64,000 nucleotides of DNA, taken from contig OX104113.1 of assembly GCA_944474755.1 (NCBI GenBank), positions 25,300,432-25,364,431 of the forward strand, in the 5' to 3' direction. Each line of letters opens with the position of its first letter. Within the stretch, counting starts at the first letter, position 1. The translations under genes and the position numbers were made by a program. Of this stretch, positions 1 through 13,789 are shown piece by piece. The stretch comes from Limnoperna fortunei. Lineage: Eukaryota; Mollusca; Bivalvia; Mytilida; Modiolidae. The notes below the pieces were generated by a model. That model did no database searches, was not told where the DNA came from, and was given only the letters and a program-made list of their open reading frames with translations.

Positions 1-439
1 TATATTGTATTAATGCTAAGATTCAAATTCGTCCAAAAGTATCTCAACACATTATTGTCCTTTACAATATACATTAATATTAATAGAACAGAAATAAATA
101 TAATCTGTATAAGAGTTTGCTGAATGTATCCTGTATTCCAATTCACATTAATTCAAGCTTGTAAACAGAAATAGCTGGATGTAGCAGGCTTTCCAAATCT
201 AACCTCATGTGGGTTTGCTTAGAACTAAAGTTGTTTCAGCATTTATTTCACTTTACGAGTAATAGATTGTGCATGTTTCTTTATATATCGATTCTGGACA
301 AATGCTAAGAGATTAACTGTTCAACAGCCAAATACATTAAGCCCTGAGCAGACAAGTGACTATGCTAAGTTGATCATTCAGTCTATGTTCTTCTGAAGTG
401 TGTAAAAATATACCAACAATGTGCTACGAGGTTGAATTA
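1..439. other. unannotated AT-rich DNA
   Basis: No open frame, RNA gene or clear repeat boundary is visible here. Composition matches the rest of the intergenic window. Confidence 0.5.
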
Positions 440-672
440 TTACTTCGGTGGCCGATTGAAATTTTTCAACATTGAGGTTGTGTGTTGCAGCTTACCTCGG
501 ACAGGGATTGATTGACTCGAATCTTAATTGACATAGGTTGCCATTTTTCCTGCCAGAGGTTGCGGTTTTCACTGGGTACTTTGGCTTCCTCCAACATTAA
601 AATTGACACTATGATTAAGCTTAAAATATTGCAGCAAGAAGTTAAACTTCACTAAAACAAAACAAACAAATC
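440..672 (+). mobile_element. degraded tRNA-type SINE
   Basis: The head 'CGGTGGCCGATTGAA' and 'GAGGTTGTGTGTTGCAGC' resemble a decayed tRNA-derived promoter with a mutated B box. The body carries the segment 'CACTGGGTACTTTGGCTTCC', which I recognise as common in molluscan SINEs. The 3' part has an ATATTGC...GTTAAAC-like tail ending in an AAAC/AAACA-rich stretch, as expected for a LINE-mobilised SINE. No convincing target-site duplication was found, so the ends are approximate. It is clearly old, since the promoter boxes are damaged. Confidence 0.55.
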
Positions 673-1919
673 CACTGTAACCTTCTTTGGCTTTGATTTC
701 TGATCATTTTATTATCTCCATTACAAGATACATTATCCATTATGGCCAGCAATCAGGAAAATATATAACGATAGGATAGCTTTAAAAACCAAGAAAAAAA
801 CTGCTTCCCGTCTGTATTTCTGATATTCTTAAGATAAAACAGTAGCTCACTACAAAACAATGACATTAATACATTTAATATATACTTTTAGATATTATTT
901 GCTTTAGTTTTTACAATTTCATTAGAATTTATAATACAGATTTCAACAACAAATTATCATATATGTTTGCAAAGAACAACATGTTTTGCAATAAGACTGA
1001 CATCAGATTGGCAACGCTCCTAAACGATTGCGAATTCAAGACTGACCCTTTTTGTGAATAGTTGCAACATCTGGCAAAACGGTTTCTAAAAGGAGCTGAA
1101 CATTTATGTTTGAAATATGTAATATATTTGCTATTTAAGTCAATCTTTATCAATTAAGGTTGAAAAACCTTGCTCATTATTTGTAGCATAAATAAAATAT
1201 TTTGTCAACAGTTTTTGAGAAGTTTCTTTAATGCATTTGTATTAGGTTAGTTCAAACATAATTTATTTGCTGAAATATGCAAACGGAAGAAGACACCAGT
1301 TAATCAAACTTATTAAGTCTACTCGAGTATTTATAGAATGTTACACAAATATTGATGGAGCAGCATACATTTGTTAGATATAAACCATAAGAGATAAAAC
1401 TTTGATGACAAATATTAAAGAGAAAACAAGAAATAGAGCGAAAGATTTGACGATGAGTGTGATTTAAAACCCTTTGAGAAAAGATTCGAACACTGGGGAA
1501 TCTTTCTGACCCTTTGATGTACTCAAATACATGATTAAAAACTTGATAGTTTTAAGCATTAGACAATAACAAATTACCAAATGTAAGAAGGTCTAGATTT
1601 ACTGGACAGTGTTAGAATACTTCGAACATTAAAATGATTTCAATGATTGAAATCTTCACGGTCAGATCTACAACGAAACGATGGATCAGATATAATATTT
1701 ACCCTGTATGGACCATTATTTAATATTAATGCTGATCAACAAAATTTGGTTAGAACGATATAAAGTTTTCTCGATGACAATATTCATAGTGCTTTGTTAC
1801 TCTTCTAAGTAGGTTCAAGTTTTTTAATTCAGATTTAAATTAAAAATAGAGTAAACATTACGGGATAGTTGATGTTATGAAGGATTCATTGGTCAGGGAC
1901 AGTCTTCAGAACTTTATAG
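673..1919. other. unannotated AT-rich DNA
   Basis: This stretch holds no supported gene. The one frame of 74 codons (minus, 929-1153) has no recognisable motif. No inverted or tandem repeat stands out. Confidence 0.5.
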
Positions 1920-2650
1920 CCTTTTATAGACTTTAGAGTCATTATAGCAAGCACTGCTCGCAGCGGGCAGCGAAAGAGTGGTGAGCTATACGGCAATTAT
2001 GTTTCACGTGATCAAAATCTGCTTAATTCTGATATTCCAATATTCCAAAATGGCATAATATGCCCGCCAGCATGAAACATCCAAATGTGACGAACTGATC
2101 CATAAAAACAAACGAATCTATTAATCATTACTAATATATTATTTCTCCTTAAAACATTCTAATCAGACATACAACATCAGAATATAACACATTTAGAATT
2201 TTTTTCCTCCTGTGCAAACTGTATGTCAACGTCACTATTTTCGGTCATGGCCCTTAATTTTCATTGGTCGTTTGAAAAGAGCCTTCCAAATAGGGGTAAT
2301 TGGGATTAGGATAGTAAAACTTATCAAAGAAGGATACCTTTTACCAAAACGAGGTGAATTTTTTAACAGAAAAGGGAGTGAGCATGGACAGTCTGTCAAA
2401 AAGCGTTTTAGGTTCTGTATTACCTACAGGCATTTGCATCTTACCAAAATTCTTGTGTAACTTAAAAGATATATTAATTATTTGACTAACCGTTTCTTCT
2501 TGTTGACCACATGATAGTAAAATACTGTAAATCGCAAAATTAATGAAACACATTAAAACAAAGAATTGTATGCAAAATAAGGATAAAAAATGATTAAAGG
2601 ACTATATTGTTTGTGCTCGCATTTTGGCAATGCCTACTCCATATTACTAC
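1920..2650. repeat. composite dispersed repeat, short copy
   Basis: Three blocks here recur in the same order and orientation at 48,950-53,320. The first (about 1,945-2,045) contains CTCGCAGCGGGCAGCGAA and TTTCACGTGATCAAAATC and matches 48,955-49,075. The second (about 2,050-2,345), including 'GGCCCTTAATTTTCATTGG', matches 50,515-51,035. The third (2,611-2,648), containing 'CTCGCATTTTGGCAATGCC', matches 53,280-53,318. This short copy lacks the internal tandem units and the LINE insertion of the other. No coding capacity is visible. A non-autonomous transposon is the simplest explanation; the class is not determined. Confidence 0.6.
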
Positions 2651-2694
2651 AAAAGAGATATACTCCTGCTCTTTTTGTATTGTAACCGGAATTA

Positions 2695-2915
2695 AGTTAC
2701 AGATATGCTGGTGCCGAGTTGTGCCGCATATTGAACATTTGTTACTTCCTGCGTTTCATGCGCTCATCTAAAGACTCCCACCCAATTTCAGTACAAATAT
2801 TTATTGCATTGATAAAATTTGGTAGGCCTGTAACAATTCGAGCAGCCTCACCTACCCCATGTTATCCCACTCTTTCACAGGCATATTCAAAATTGGTCTT
2901 AAAAAGACTAAATAT
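2695..2915 (-). pseudogene. LINE polyprotein fragment (post-RT segment)
   Basis: Read on the minus strand this encodes pieces of the segment that follows the reverse-transcriptase core in many non-LTR retrotransposons. The order is RPILNMPVKEWDNMG, then after a frameshift EAARIVTGLP and CTEIGWESLDERMKRRK, then after a stop an NSAPAYL-like piece. This matches the family pattern (P-ILEY...VWD; EAARI-TG; lGWesL--RR; LAP-YL). At least one frameshift and one stop break it, so it is an inactive fragment. The RT core itself is not visible. The clade cannot be fixed from this short piece. Confidence 0.7.
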
Positions 2916-4429
2916 AAATTTTCCAAGTTTTTTGTGTAAGCTTAAATTTAAACTTCCCAGTACATGTACAATCATGTGCTTTGAAACACTACCTATAATA
3001 TTATCAATAAGAGTATTCTAATTAACATCCCTGCTGAAAGTAATCATTAGATGTTAATGGAAATAAGTAACTAGTTTAATAATGTCATTTAGTGTTAACG
3101 TCATATCTAGCGGTATTATATTTGAAAGTAACATAACTTTAGTTTTTTCGTGTTAAATTAATAACAGTTTTATTGACCAATCGTTTATTGCGTCTTGTAT
3201 CAAACAAAGAGTGGCAATCGTAGATGCCCAAATGCCACTTAAATAACGTATACTTTGCGGAGAACAATTATGAATACAAAATAAATTCAAACTGTCAAAA
3301 AGTGTTTGTACAATTAGCTGTTTTTAATTTTTTCCTTCGACACCGTCGTTAAATAGGTGGCAGAGGTTTAATAAACATAAAAATGAAGAAATAATCAATT
3401 TAATTAATGCAACATTTTTTATGTGTTTCAATATAGTTACTTCTGTTTATGTTGTCCGGGTGTGGCCTCTTGTATAAAGTGCTAAGTAGCTTGATATTAT
3501 TTTAATAGGAGACCACCAAAAGACTGTCAATGACAATTTTCTCTCTAATAGCTTCAAATTATTATAGATGACAATTTTCGCACGTCTGTCATGAAGTAAT
3601 TTCAAGAGATTTGTATTTTAGTAAGGAAATCAATCTTTGGTACATGTAAAAGGTGTATTGAATTACTCTATGCCATGTTTGCTTCAATTTGCCAGCTAGG
3701 TCGGTTCAGAGAGAATTTAAATGTAAAAGACGGACGGAAACTAACTTAGGTGTGCTAGCTAATTTATATGCCAATTACTTTATCTTTATATATCATATAC
3801 TATCAAAATCTAATGAGAATACTACACTTGTTGTCTAAAAATAATATAAATCCGAAGAAAGTGATTATTAAGCAGACCAGACATGTTTCAAAATGAGCAA
3901 TTGTCACCTACATCCTCAATTATCAAACAAGCAACATATTTACTCTGATGGTGTGAATCATGATATTTTTTTCGTCATTAGTCGTCTCTCATAAAGGTCA
4001 AGAGTCTAGACAGCGTCGTATGAATTACGTTTAATATAATGACAGCAATTGTTCAAAAGAGAACTATGCTTTTTACAACTAAATTATGTCGTTTCATCAA
4101 CAAATGTGGAACCATAGTAATATTTACGTGCAACAATATTTTACCCTACCGTACCACTGTCCAGTGTGAATAACTGTAATCACCATAATTTGACTCGAAA
4201 AGTTTGAAGGTATCTGTTTAGATTCTGCTGACTAATCGAACTAATGGGTTATAAGTTTTATATAGACGGTCTTTATACAGACGATGACTCTACTTTTTTC
4301 ACAACAACAAAGGGTGTTTTCCAAAAACAATGTCCAATAAGGGTCTTACGAGGTATAAATCATGGATACAGGAAAGTTTAACCCTTTGTTTTCCTTCGTT
4401 AACATAAAACATGCTAGAATTTCTTTTAT
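2916..4429. other. unannotated AT-rich DNA
   Basis: I see no supported gene, RNA or mobile-element boundary. It lies just upstream of the first recognisable anchor of the long tandem duplication and may include unaligned sequence of an earlier unit. Confidence 0.4.
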
Positions 4430-4679
4430 GATATTGTTTACTGCAATAAATAAGATTTTAATTATAAATTGATAATGACTTCATGCAATTTAAGTTTTTT
4501 TCATTTGCCGACCAGTTTACCTACTTCAGATGAACGAGGTTAATTTAAGGCGTTTAGTTTATCTATGAGCTCGACTTAACGATGAACTTTTTTGACCATC
4601 TGAGTTTATCTAACAAGAGGAATATCAGAATATTTTTGAAGATTATGATCTCATTTTAAATAATCTGAATCTTCATTTT

Positions 4680-4731
4680 TAAAAAAGAACAATGGTTCCA
4701 TAACGTCTATTCGGAACAATGGTTCCACAAC
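4680..4731. repeat. short direct repeat
   Basis: The block 'GAACAATGGTTCCA(T/C)AACG' occurs twice within about 50 bp. It is a two-copy duplication with no apparent function. Confidence 0.6.
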
Positions 4732-5183
4732 GAAAGAGCCTACATAACTATCTTGTAACGAGTGCTCAGCATTTGCTCATCATTTTTTACCCTTTTTATC
4801 ATGCCATTTTGAGCGTGAGAATCAAAATATTAATTTAAAATATAGCTGAAACATGTCTGAACCAGAGGTACTAACTACACATAAAAAATTCAGATTAAAT
4901 TACTTTTTAAAACACAAGTATTCTCATTATCTGTTGTTTCTGTTTACAAGTTTATTGAAAATTATTTATAAACTTCACAATACCGATGATAATCTTCTAA
5001 ATTTGTATAAGTGTTAACTAAATGCATATACGTTGAACATTTACCGTGGATTTTATTTTCTCTGAAGGTATAAATGGCCGCTTAATGTTGTGAAAACAAG
5101 CCCAGAGATGAATGTGTCTAATTGGTCAGTCTCAGACCATACGACGCTACGTCACATATTGAACTGTCAAATGGTTATTCAGA

Positions 5184-5264
5184 ATTATTGTTCGTTGGAA
5201 ATTTAAATTCGTGGTTTAGTCTAACCACGAAAACCACGAAAATTGATTCCCAACGAACAATAAT
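5184..5264. repeat. imperfect foldback (hairpin), MITE-like
   Basis: The left arm runs from ATTATTGTTCGTTGG to TTCGTGGTTT and the right arm from AACCACGAAAA to CCAACGAACAATAAT. The arms pair over about 34 bases with a few mismatches around a short loop. The centre is enriched in CGTGGTT/AACCACG. A tiny inverted-repeat transposon remnant is the most likely identity. Confidence 0.65.
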
Positions 5265-5891
5265 ACTTTCACAGTTTATTATTGTTAACGGTCGAGTACC
5301 GTAAATACACTTGCCTTTAACAAAGTACACGCTCCACGTTTTAGGTTATTTTTTTTAAGCGATGCTTTTTTAAATGCCATCATTATTTTCCCATTTATAT
5401 CATTTTCAGATGTTTAAGATTAATAGGTTCTCGTATAAATTTTTGAGGCAGACAGTGATCTTCCACGAGTGATATAAATTGTATATATTTTAGCGAGCGA
5501 AAAGACATACAACATTTCTATCATGAGTGGAAAATAACGCAGACATTCAAAATAGAGCATTAAAGTACAATTGTCTTTGTTTTTCTCTCGACCGCCGGTC
5601 TTTATAGGTGCGCATTGCTGACGTCTGTGAATGAATTTGCGTTTTCTCCTGCTACTTATATCTATGATCTTACTGCGGAAGAATCTACATATCACACTTA
5701 TACTTATTTGTTGCTGTCTCAATGTCCGGTAATGTTCTCTAAATTATATGACATTTTTACTGTGCTTTATTTTATAAACATGTTTGTCTGCTTTTTCGTT
5801 TTTAATTTGTTGATTTTTTCTTGTTAATTGAGTGATTCTGTGCAAAGGTGTAAAGGTGTAGCTTTATCGATAATAAGCAAAGAATTTCGCG

Positions 5892-5920
5892 TATATAAGG
5901 ATCGGGTATACTTTCAGTGG
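5892..5920 (+). promoter_or_regulatory. possible TATA-type core promoter
   Basis: TATATAAGGA at about 5,892 is followed about 20-25 bases later by an initiator-like TTTCAGT, and AATAAA lies near 5,980. There is no open frame downstream and no matching element in copies 2 and 3. In DNA this AT-rich such a motif is expected by chance, so this is weak. Confidence 0.15.
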
Positions 5921-7794
5921 AGTGTGAGTCTTTGTTCATTGTTAAGGGTCTCACTGTGACTTGAAAGATAAAGAACAACAATAAAAGCGTCTTCTTTGCT
6001 AATTGTGAAATTATAACCATATCTTTTCATTATCATTTCATTATTTAGTTTAATTTGTTATTAAATTTTAATGACAATGTTTTAGAGCGAGCGGTGAAAT
6101 ATTTTAAGGAAATTACTTAGCTAAATTACACTTTAGAAATGATAAATAAACGATTGTTTTATGTCCAGCAAGCAGTAATACTAAACAACGAAATATAATA
6201 TCAAATACAAAATAGTTTATGGCTACACACCAATATGAATAACAATACTGTTTTTTTGTGAAGTCAAAGACCACAACTGCTGCATGCAAACCTAGAACGA
6301 TGACTTCTGCCAAGCCCAGTCCTGTTGGCACATACACGACAATCCGTAACTTTACCATCATGAACCCTTCTAATTAAAAATCTTTCAGTTTCTATTTCTT
6401 TCTTTAGTTAAAATCATTATCCGTCGTTCACACGAGTGTTAATATACACAATTTGTGCATTTATTTAAAATCTTTGCAGAAGATTAAATAATAGTTTTTT
6501 CCAGACCTTAATGGTGTTTCTGCCATCATCGAACAGGTCAACCCCACCCATATATTTATTATAGAAAGTTACACCATTTGTTTTACCCCGATTGTTTTTA
6601 ATTGCGGCATTTGTATTGACAGTGCTCTAACAATCCTTTTTTTCTACCGGTTTGTCTATTCCTGCAAAGAAGTATCTAACCCTGCCTTGCATAAACGGTC
6701 ATTTCACCTATTTCATCAATATTTTGCGTTCTTTATCATATTTGGCATTGTTCAATAGGCCCTCAGAGTTCCTGTCAAATATGTTCGTTCATGGGTTTCT
6801 ATTACTTGTTGCTGGTAAAGTTGCTGACCTCTTCATTACCCTTGGTTAGTATCTTTCAAATCCCCGTCATAGTTAATAGGTATAATATTTGCGTCCAAAA
6901 TCAATTGAAACCGAGATAAAAAACGGGGATATTTCAAATATTACTTTTGTCATGGTATAACAGCTAGATTTAACAGATAATTCATTATAAAGTAAATAAC
7001 TAACACGTTTTACTAAATAATATGATTGTGTACCGTGATTGTAGTAATTTGGCTTCCTGTTGAATTCCGCCACGTTGTAATCATGACGACGATATACTTC
7101 TATATGAATGATAATAGACATAAGGCAACAATGTGCACATGTCTGAAATGAGGAAGAAACATCACTAAAAAAAGACAACCAAAACAACATGCCCATATCA
7201 TTTAAATCCAGCTAGTAACAGGAATTTATTTGCTTTTAACAACGATCACATTACAGAAATAGACGGTAAAGAACAAATAAACGTGTTACAACTGTTAACT
7301 TTCTTGCACTTGAATACATTAAATGTATTATATCTCTATGGGGCAAAAACAACTTCAAATGTAATTTGTTGAAGCTTAGATATTTAATTACATAGAGTCT
7401 GTTATACTTAGACAGATTTAAAATGTTTTGCAACTAACGGTTTTGAACTAAATACAATTATGCTTTCTTGATAATATACATCAAGGATTAAACGTTCTAA
7501 AATTTTAATGTCTTGACATTTTATTCACCTGTAGTGTAACTATTTAATTTTATATGATTCTTGTTTTCCGCTAAAGTTTTTTTCTTTTGGAATTATAAAT
7601 TTTGGTTCTATCCATGTCATGAAGAAATGGATTTATAAGATATTATACTTTTGCTGTTACAAGTATCACCAAACTCTTTTTCTTATGGAGTTATCTCCCC
7701 TGTTTAATAAAGTTTTTTTGCAGATAAACTTTGAAGCCGTAAAAGTTAATTTAGTAACATTGTTTCACATGAATCAGCTGTAATAGAGACTTGG

Positions 7795-8350
7795 GGTTTT
7801 CACTGTTGGTCATTATTGACCTTGAAATGGCCACAAGGTAAAACAAAGCAAGGTCAAATTATAATTTTTGACATTGTGTTATGTGCAGTTCTCCTTTACC
7901 ATAAGCAATAGGAAACAAAAACCGTGACTAAAATGTAGATCTTGTTCACATCATGAATTGTCATATATTTAATTGACCCTTTATAAGACTTATCCTCCCT
8001 AGATTGATAACATTTATTGTACATAACCATATCTTTGTAACCATAAGATATGTTGCCATAGGATCGTAGCTTTTGTTTTCATTGACCTTGACTTGCAAGG
8101 GGTCGAAAGTAAAGGTCAGGTCATCATATTTTTGATATGATGTTGTGTGCAGATTTCCTCTTTAACTTGTAGAGATACAGACTTTAAATCACGACTAAAA
8201 TATATCCCTTAAAGGTCTTTAGATGTTATATATATTGAATGATCTTTATATGAGTTTTCTTCCTTGATTATTAACATTAATCATCAATAGCCATATCTCA
8301 ATAGTTATAACAAATATTAACTATCTAACTAACAGTGAATCATTATTACC
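7795..8350. repeat. two tandem diverged copies of a ~270-bp bivalve repeat
   Basis: Two successive blocks, starting near 7,797 and 8,068, share the order TTTTCA...ATTGACCTTGA...AAGGTCA...TGTT(A)TGTGCAG...CTTTA...CATAACCATATCT. They are diverged by many substitutions. Nothing suggests coding. I recognise this GACCTTGA-rich unit as a common bivalve interspersed sequence, from memory only. Confidence 0.55.
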
Positions 8351-8427
8351 GTCAGCATGGTCAAGGTTAAATGATATTTGAAAAAAATTCATATTCTATG
8401 TGTAATCAGTTAATGATTATCGATCAA

Positions 8428-8672
8428 AATTGATATAACACAAGTATCGATCATAATGTAATATGACACAGGTATCGATCATAATGTAATATGACACAGG
8501 TATCGATCATAATGTAATATAACACAAGTATCGATCATAATGTAATATAACACAAGTATCGATCATAATGTAATATAACACAAGTATCGATCATAATGTA
8601 ATATAACACAAGTATCGATCATAATGTAATATAACACAAGTATCGATCATAATGTAATATAACACAAGTATA
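8428..8672. repeat. 28-bp tandem repeat (about 8.7 units)
   Basis: The unit ACACAAGTATCGATCATAATGTAATATA repeats with a 28-bp period, given here only by its key core TATCGATCATAATG. The first few units carry GACACAGG and the later ones AACACAAG, so variants are clustered. Each unit contains one ATCGAT palindrome. The block is found only in copy 1 of the long duplication. Confidence 0.92.
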
Positions 8673-8769
8673 GCTCTTGACAAATTATGTTTTAAGTCTA
8701 AATATCGGCATTTAAATTTGTAGATTTTCTGCAGGAACGTAAAAAGCAAATGATTGTTAACTCATACCT

Positions 8770-8975
8770 GTCATATTCAAAATAGATTGTGTTCGTTCAC
8801 ACTGACACCAATATCAGCTGGACTTAATGGGTTTTGTGGGCTGCGTGTTATACAGTGTTTGGTTTTTGTGTTGTGTGCCTGTTTTCCAGTTTGTTCTACC
8901 GCGATTTGTATGTCTTTAACTTATAGTGGACGAATACTCCTCAGCATCGTCGATTCTTTATTATATATCATTGCC
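8770..8975 (+). repeat. dispersed molluscan repeat fragment
   Basis: The segment with 'TTGTGTTGTGTGCCTGTTTT' and 'ATCGTCGATTCTTTATTATA' matches a diverged copy at about 30,610-30,825. The overlapping 75-codon frame is not conserved in that second copy, so I treat it as repeat DNA and not a gene. Confidence 0.45.
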
Positions 8976-11149
8976 ATCTAATTTTTTGTTGGCGTACACG
9001 ACAGGAAGTCAACGTTGGATGCAATGCATGCATTTCAACGTATATTGATTTGGCCTCGAACGAAATCTATATTTATAGTCTAGTTGACAAAATAATCAGC
9101 TAATATTAATAAAAATATTAAATGATATAGTTAAAATCGGTCTAACCAGAATAATTTGCTATATGTACCATGCACAAGGTTGACCTTTGTACATTTTGTC
9201 AAATGGATTCTAGTTGTATTTTGTGGAACCGAGTGTCACGGAAAATGATTTGATGACAAAACTACATTCAGCTTGATATTTTGTTACAATCGTTGGCATG
9301 TGATGATTTCATTGCCAAACTCATTACATAGATTTATATTTAATTGTACATATGTCTGCATACTGTAAAATATTTTAAAAGAGGATTTATCCTTCTATTA
9401 AATCAGCAATGTTTCTAGCTTTGTAAGGAATAATAATTACTGCTTGTTATTTTATAATGCAACGCATCTCCTTCCCATTTTTTGAACTATAAATGTACAG
9501 ATAGCAAAACATGAAAGTTTACTTATGTTTAGTAAGCATAATTAGGTAACATCTGTTCGTGCTTACAGAGCTATCAAAATTCGTGTAACTGTTGCATCAA
9601 TAGTTATAGAAAGCAGACTCAATGAGCTGTAAAGCGTTGTATTTCATAAAAGTTCCTGATATCCGCATTACATTTTTGTTAGGGCATGTTATAAAACATG
9701 GACTGGTCATAAAATTGGTCTGGTCTCAACATATGTCTGAATTTAAGTTAGGTTTGGCATAAAAGGTTTTAGCAAGTATTATCAAGTTTATAACATTGGA
9801 AGATCTTATATGAGTGTTTTTGTAGATAAATGCAATATATAAAAAAACTACATTAAATAAATTTTGTATTGTATTTATATGACTTGTAATAACGCATTGT
9901 CACATCTACGTTATTAACAATAGGTAACTAATAAAACAAATTTTATACAAATAAATGTGCTGTTATTTTATTTAAACAAATGTATACATATCTGAAAATA
10001 TATCTGTTTAATATTTTTTAAAACATTTCAGTTATATTAGGATCAATGAGGCTTTTTAGAAGTATCTGGTTTAAAAATACGCGTCTTCGACGATAAAAAT
10101 ATAATAAGAACTTTTTGGCTAGTTGTATCATGGTTTGTTTAGTATTTCAGTCAATATGGTTTTAGAACGTAGTTACTTTAGAACTTAGTTATCATCAATT
10201 GTTAGATGCAGATGATTTAATCTTTGTGTTGCAATGTTCAATCATCTCAATCATGAATCCACATATTTAATTTTAAATAGGCTTGCTCGTCAATAGGTTT
10301 TTAAATTTTATTTTTGACTCTAATAAAGGTCAAATTATTAGTAAACATGTCGATCCTAATACCGGGCAAGTCAACGAAGTGAATGTTGCATTACTCAGTC
10401 AAGATACGTATGAATGTAATATATGGTTTATCACTTTTATTCTTATGGACGTAAAGAAAGTACTGCCTTTAAACCTAAATATTAATAAGACATGTACATA
10501 TTTTGACACGACAACTACAACTATTTTGAAATAGAAAATTCTAGTGCTAAAACCTATCAAAGTTAAATAAAAAGAATTGGAACGAATTTCCTGAAATAGT
10601 AAAACAATTTGTTATTGTAACATCTTTTATCTCAAAAGCATAAAATGTAAAAACAATCTATCATGGAATTCATAGAAAAAAACCAAACAATCTAATAATA
10701 TTGAAGTTAGCGACGAACAAAATAAAGTAGCTATATTCCAAAAACCATGAACGATAGCAAAATCGAACAACAGGAGTGACATATTGACCTTATCTGTCAC
10801 AACAAAAATCTGGCTCCTTTTGACCTTGTATATTTTAGAATACCTTAAAAGACATAACACGTTACCGGAATCCTATTCAAAAGAAATCTTCGAAAACATT
10901 CCATGAAAAAAAGAATTATTCTTATAGGAGAGAAATACGAAATATTAATCTCGTGCTTATTTTGATTGCAAAACTAAATGAAGCTAATCAGAATGATTGA
11001 TATTGAGGTTTTATTATTGCACAAAATAAATCAAATGAGAACAAACTTCGAAATCCAATCGAAATTATAAAGTTTCGGATTTTTTGACACCTTTTACATA
11101 CAATCAATTATACAATATAGAAAAATCTGGTTGAAAAATGACCCTATAA

Positions 11150-11330
11150 AAAATTAATTTTAAAACCGCCATATTTCAAAACGCTGAATATCTCTATGAA
11201 ATAATTGTTGATTTCAATAAGTTTCCTTCTTTTTCTACAACAGGAGCATTAGCTGAACCTTACGCGGTAAGCAATTTTCATTTGTCACGCAAAAAACCCT
11301 CTCCAGAATACATCAACACTTACTATAGTT
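11150..11330 (+). repeat. dispersed repeat family X, copy 1 (3' part)
   Basis: Contains CATATTTCAAAACGCTGAAT and then ACGCGGTAAGCAATTTTCAT followed by TTGTCACGCAAAAAA. The same two blocks at the same spacing recur at about 46,335-46,495 and 53,045-53,205. Only the 3' part is recognisable here. No coding potential; family unknown to me. Confidence 0.6.
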
Positions 11331-13764
11331 TTTGTATTTTTTTTTTCAAAAAAGTCCAATTGCATAAATAAAATTGTTGAATTTATTCTTATGTATGAAT
11401 TTATTTATAAGTATGTACTTAAAAACATTTTCTGCATTGACAGAAAACAAAACGTTTAATATAATCCGCTAGGCAAATTATGCAATTGTGACCTCATAAT
11501 GTTAGGACGCGAAATAGAAATGTTTGCAACATAATTATTTTTTCTTTGAGGTCACATGACGGCCTTAAACTATGTGAGTGCAAATTTCCGTGGTTCTATT
11601 ATGTAATCTATGTATAAAATTGGCAATATTTAAGAGTTATGTTTCAATATAAAGAAAGTATTGTGACACATTTCCCAAGGTAAACATTTTTATAGGCAAT
11701 TAACAATCACTAAATGCATACAGTAAAATTGGTATCCTGACCTAAAACATGTTATTACATTACAATGATTCACTTCGGGAGGAATATAGTAGATTAAAAC
11801 CTTTCACTGTTATAAACATTTCCTTTATTATGTAATGAACACAACGCATCGCTAAATTACAATTAGATCACAAGACCCAACAAATGTACAAAATAAAAGT
11901 AGGAAAAATTACAAGTAAAGGTATGACAGAACACATTCAACCACGGGAAAGGGGGGGGGGGTAACTAAGGATACTTTTAGGTACAGGTCTGCTTTACGGA
12001 CATTTGAAAACCCACCCTATTCATATATTTTCGGACATTATAAAACAGTATCTAATCATATATTGAATGATTAAATCAGACCTATTAATATATTTTATCA
12101 CTGCACATCCCCATTGACAAAATAGTACATTCACAACCAAAATGATAAATTGATGTTAATGGAACACTTTGTTTGTAAAATCACATACTAGGCTTAACAT
12201 GCTTAAGATGAGAATTGAGGCATGGATATATTTAGATAATTTACAACTACCCAATTATATATTTTTCAATGAAAAAAGCTACCTATTCATATATTATGGA
12301 GAGCTAAAAAAGTGACCTATTCGAGCCGCACATCCGTATTACCCTATATATACCAATATACCCCCCCCCCACCCCCCGCATACAAAACATACAAAAAACC
12401 CAAACAAAAAAGGTATACGGATATCTATTTTTAGGTGTTTTGCAATTGAGAGTATAGACTGCTTCATCGGTGATACCTTTAAAATTAATCATGGTCAAAA
12501 TCGGAGCAAGGTCACAAAGGGTACGAAAGACCCGTACATTAGGAAAGAATATGTGTCAACGTCAATTAACGTCAATTGTTATAAACGAATCTTTAATTTT
12601 GATACCAGTTGTAAGCTTAGACCAATGAGAACAGATAAATATGATAAGAATTGTTATCATTTTGAAACAAAAGGCGATTGTATAAATAAGGAATGATTTG
12701 GTTACTTAAGATTTTACCTATTGTTAGATGGAATAAGGGTGATTTAGTCGTTTTGTCGTAATGTAACATATTTATTATTATCTTAAATTTACGGTTTACT
12801 ACGGTCAATTGTCTATCCATTGTTCAGTAGATTTTTATGTAGTATAATAGAGAAAATAAATGAATATACTTTAAACAGGACCCCTAAAAAGAATGCTACA
12901 TGTCCTACAAAACTATTACAAACAAACATCTGTCGCAATGAAATAAAACATCGCAAGCTAATTTATTTTTCTTCTGGTTGCCATGTACCTGCATCCGTCC
13001 GATCAATTTTAAATAATAAATGAGTACATGTTCATCAGAAGAACAGTAAGGATATTAGAAACTATGATACATTCAACAATGCAAAAGAGATCAGAAGCAC
13101 TTACGATCCTTTTGTATTTAGTTCCCCATTATATTAATCTGAATTTAAAGACCTTGTATACCACTTTTTCCGCTCTCTTTTACTTATAGACCAGGAATAT
13201 TACAAAACACAATTAACGTTTTAACCGCGATTTAAGTTGATGTCAACCGTAAAGTGTGTGTCAGTCGACCATATTTTAAATATTTATTAAGTGTCGATAT
13301 CTTTTTTAATCATGTTTATGAACCAATTAATATATTGATTTAAAAAAGTGTTGAATTGCAATCTTGATATACAAGAGATTTCCAACTCAAAAACTTGTTT
13401 AAAATGATTTATACTTATTCGTGGAGGACGTTTAAACAGAAGGCTTAACGGAAATCTGTAAGTGTACACAGCTTAAGATACCATCAGTATACATAATCAC
13501 CTTTATGCGGGGTGTAAGTACAAAATAATCTGGGTTTTAATTCTTATGGGTATACTCGAATAAAGAAAACAGATTTATGTTATCACTTCATTTCATTATA
13601 TTGCTCAGAAGTGTATGCAAATTCAAACTTGTTCAGTCTATTCATATCAAAATTTCCGATGCACACCCCACTTCCATATATTGTTTAATAGATAATTTGT
13701 GTATATTTTCACATAATTGATTCATACTTTTTTATTTTCTTAACAATGTCTAGACCATAAGTGT

Positions 13765-13789
13765 ATTATTATTATTATTATTATTATTT
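13765..13789. repeat. (ATT)n microsatellite
   Basis: About eight ATT units, ending in a T run. Confidence 0.9.

Noticed and set aside
2719..3021. 100-codon plus-strand frame
   Set aside because: It is the antisense of the LINE fragment, whose minus-strand translation has recognisable motifs.
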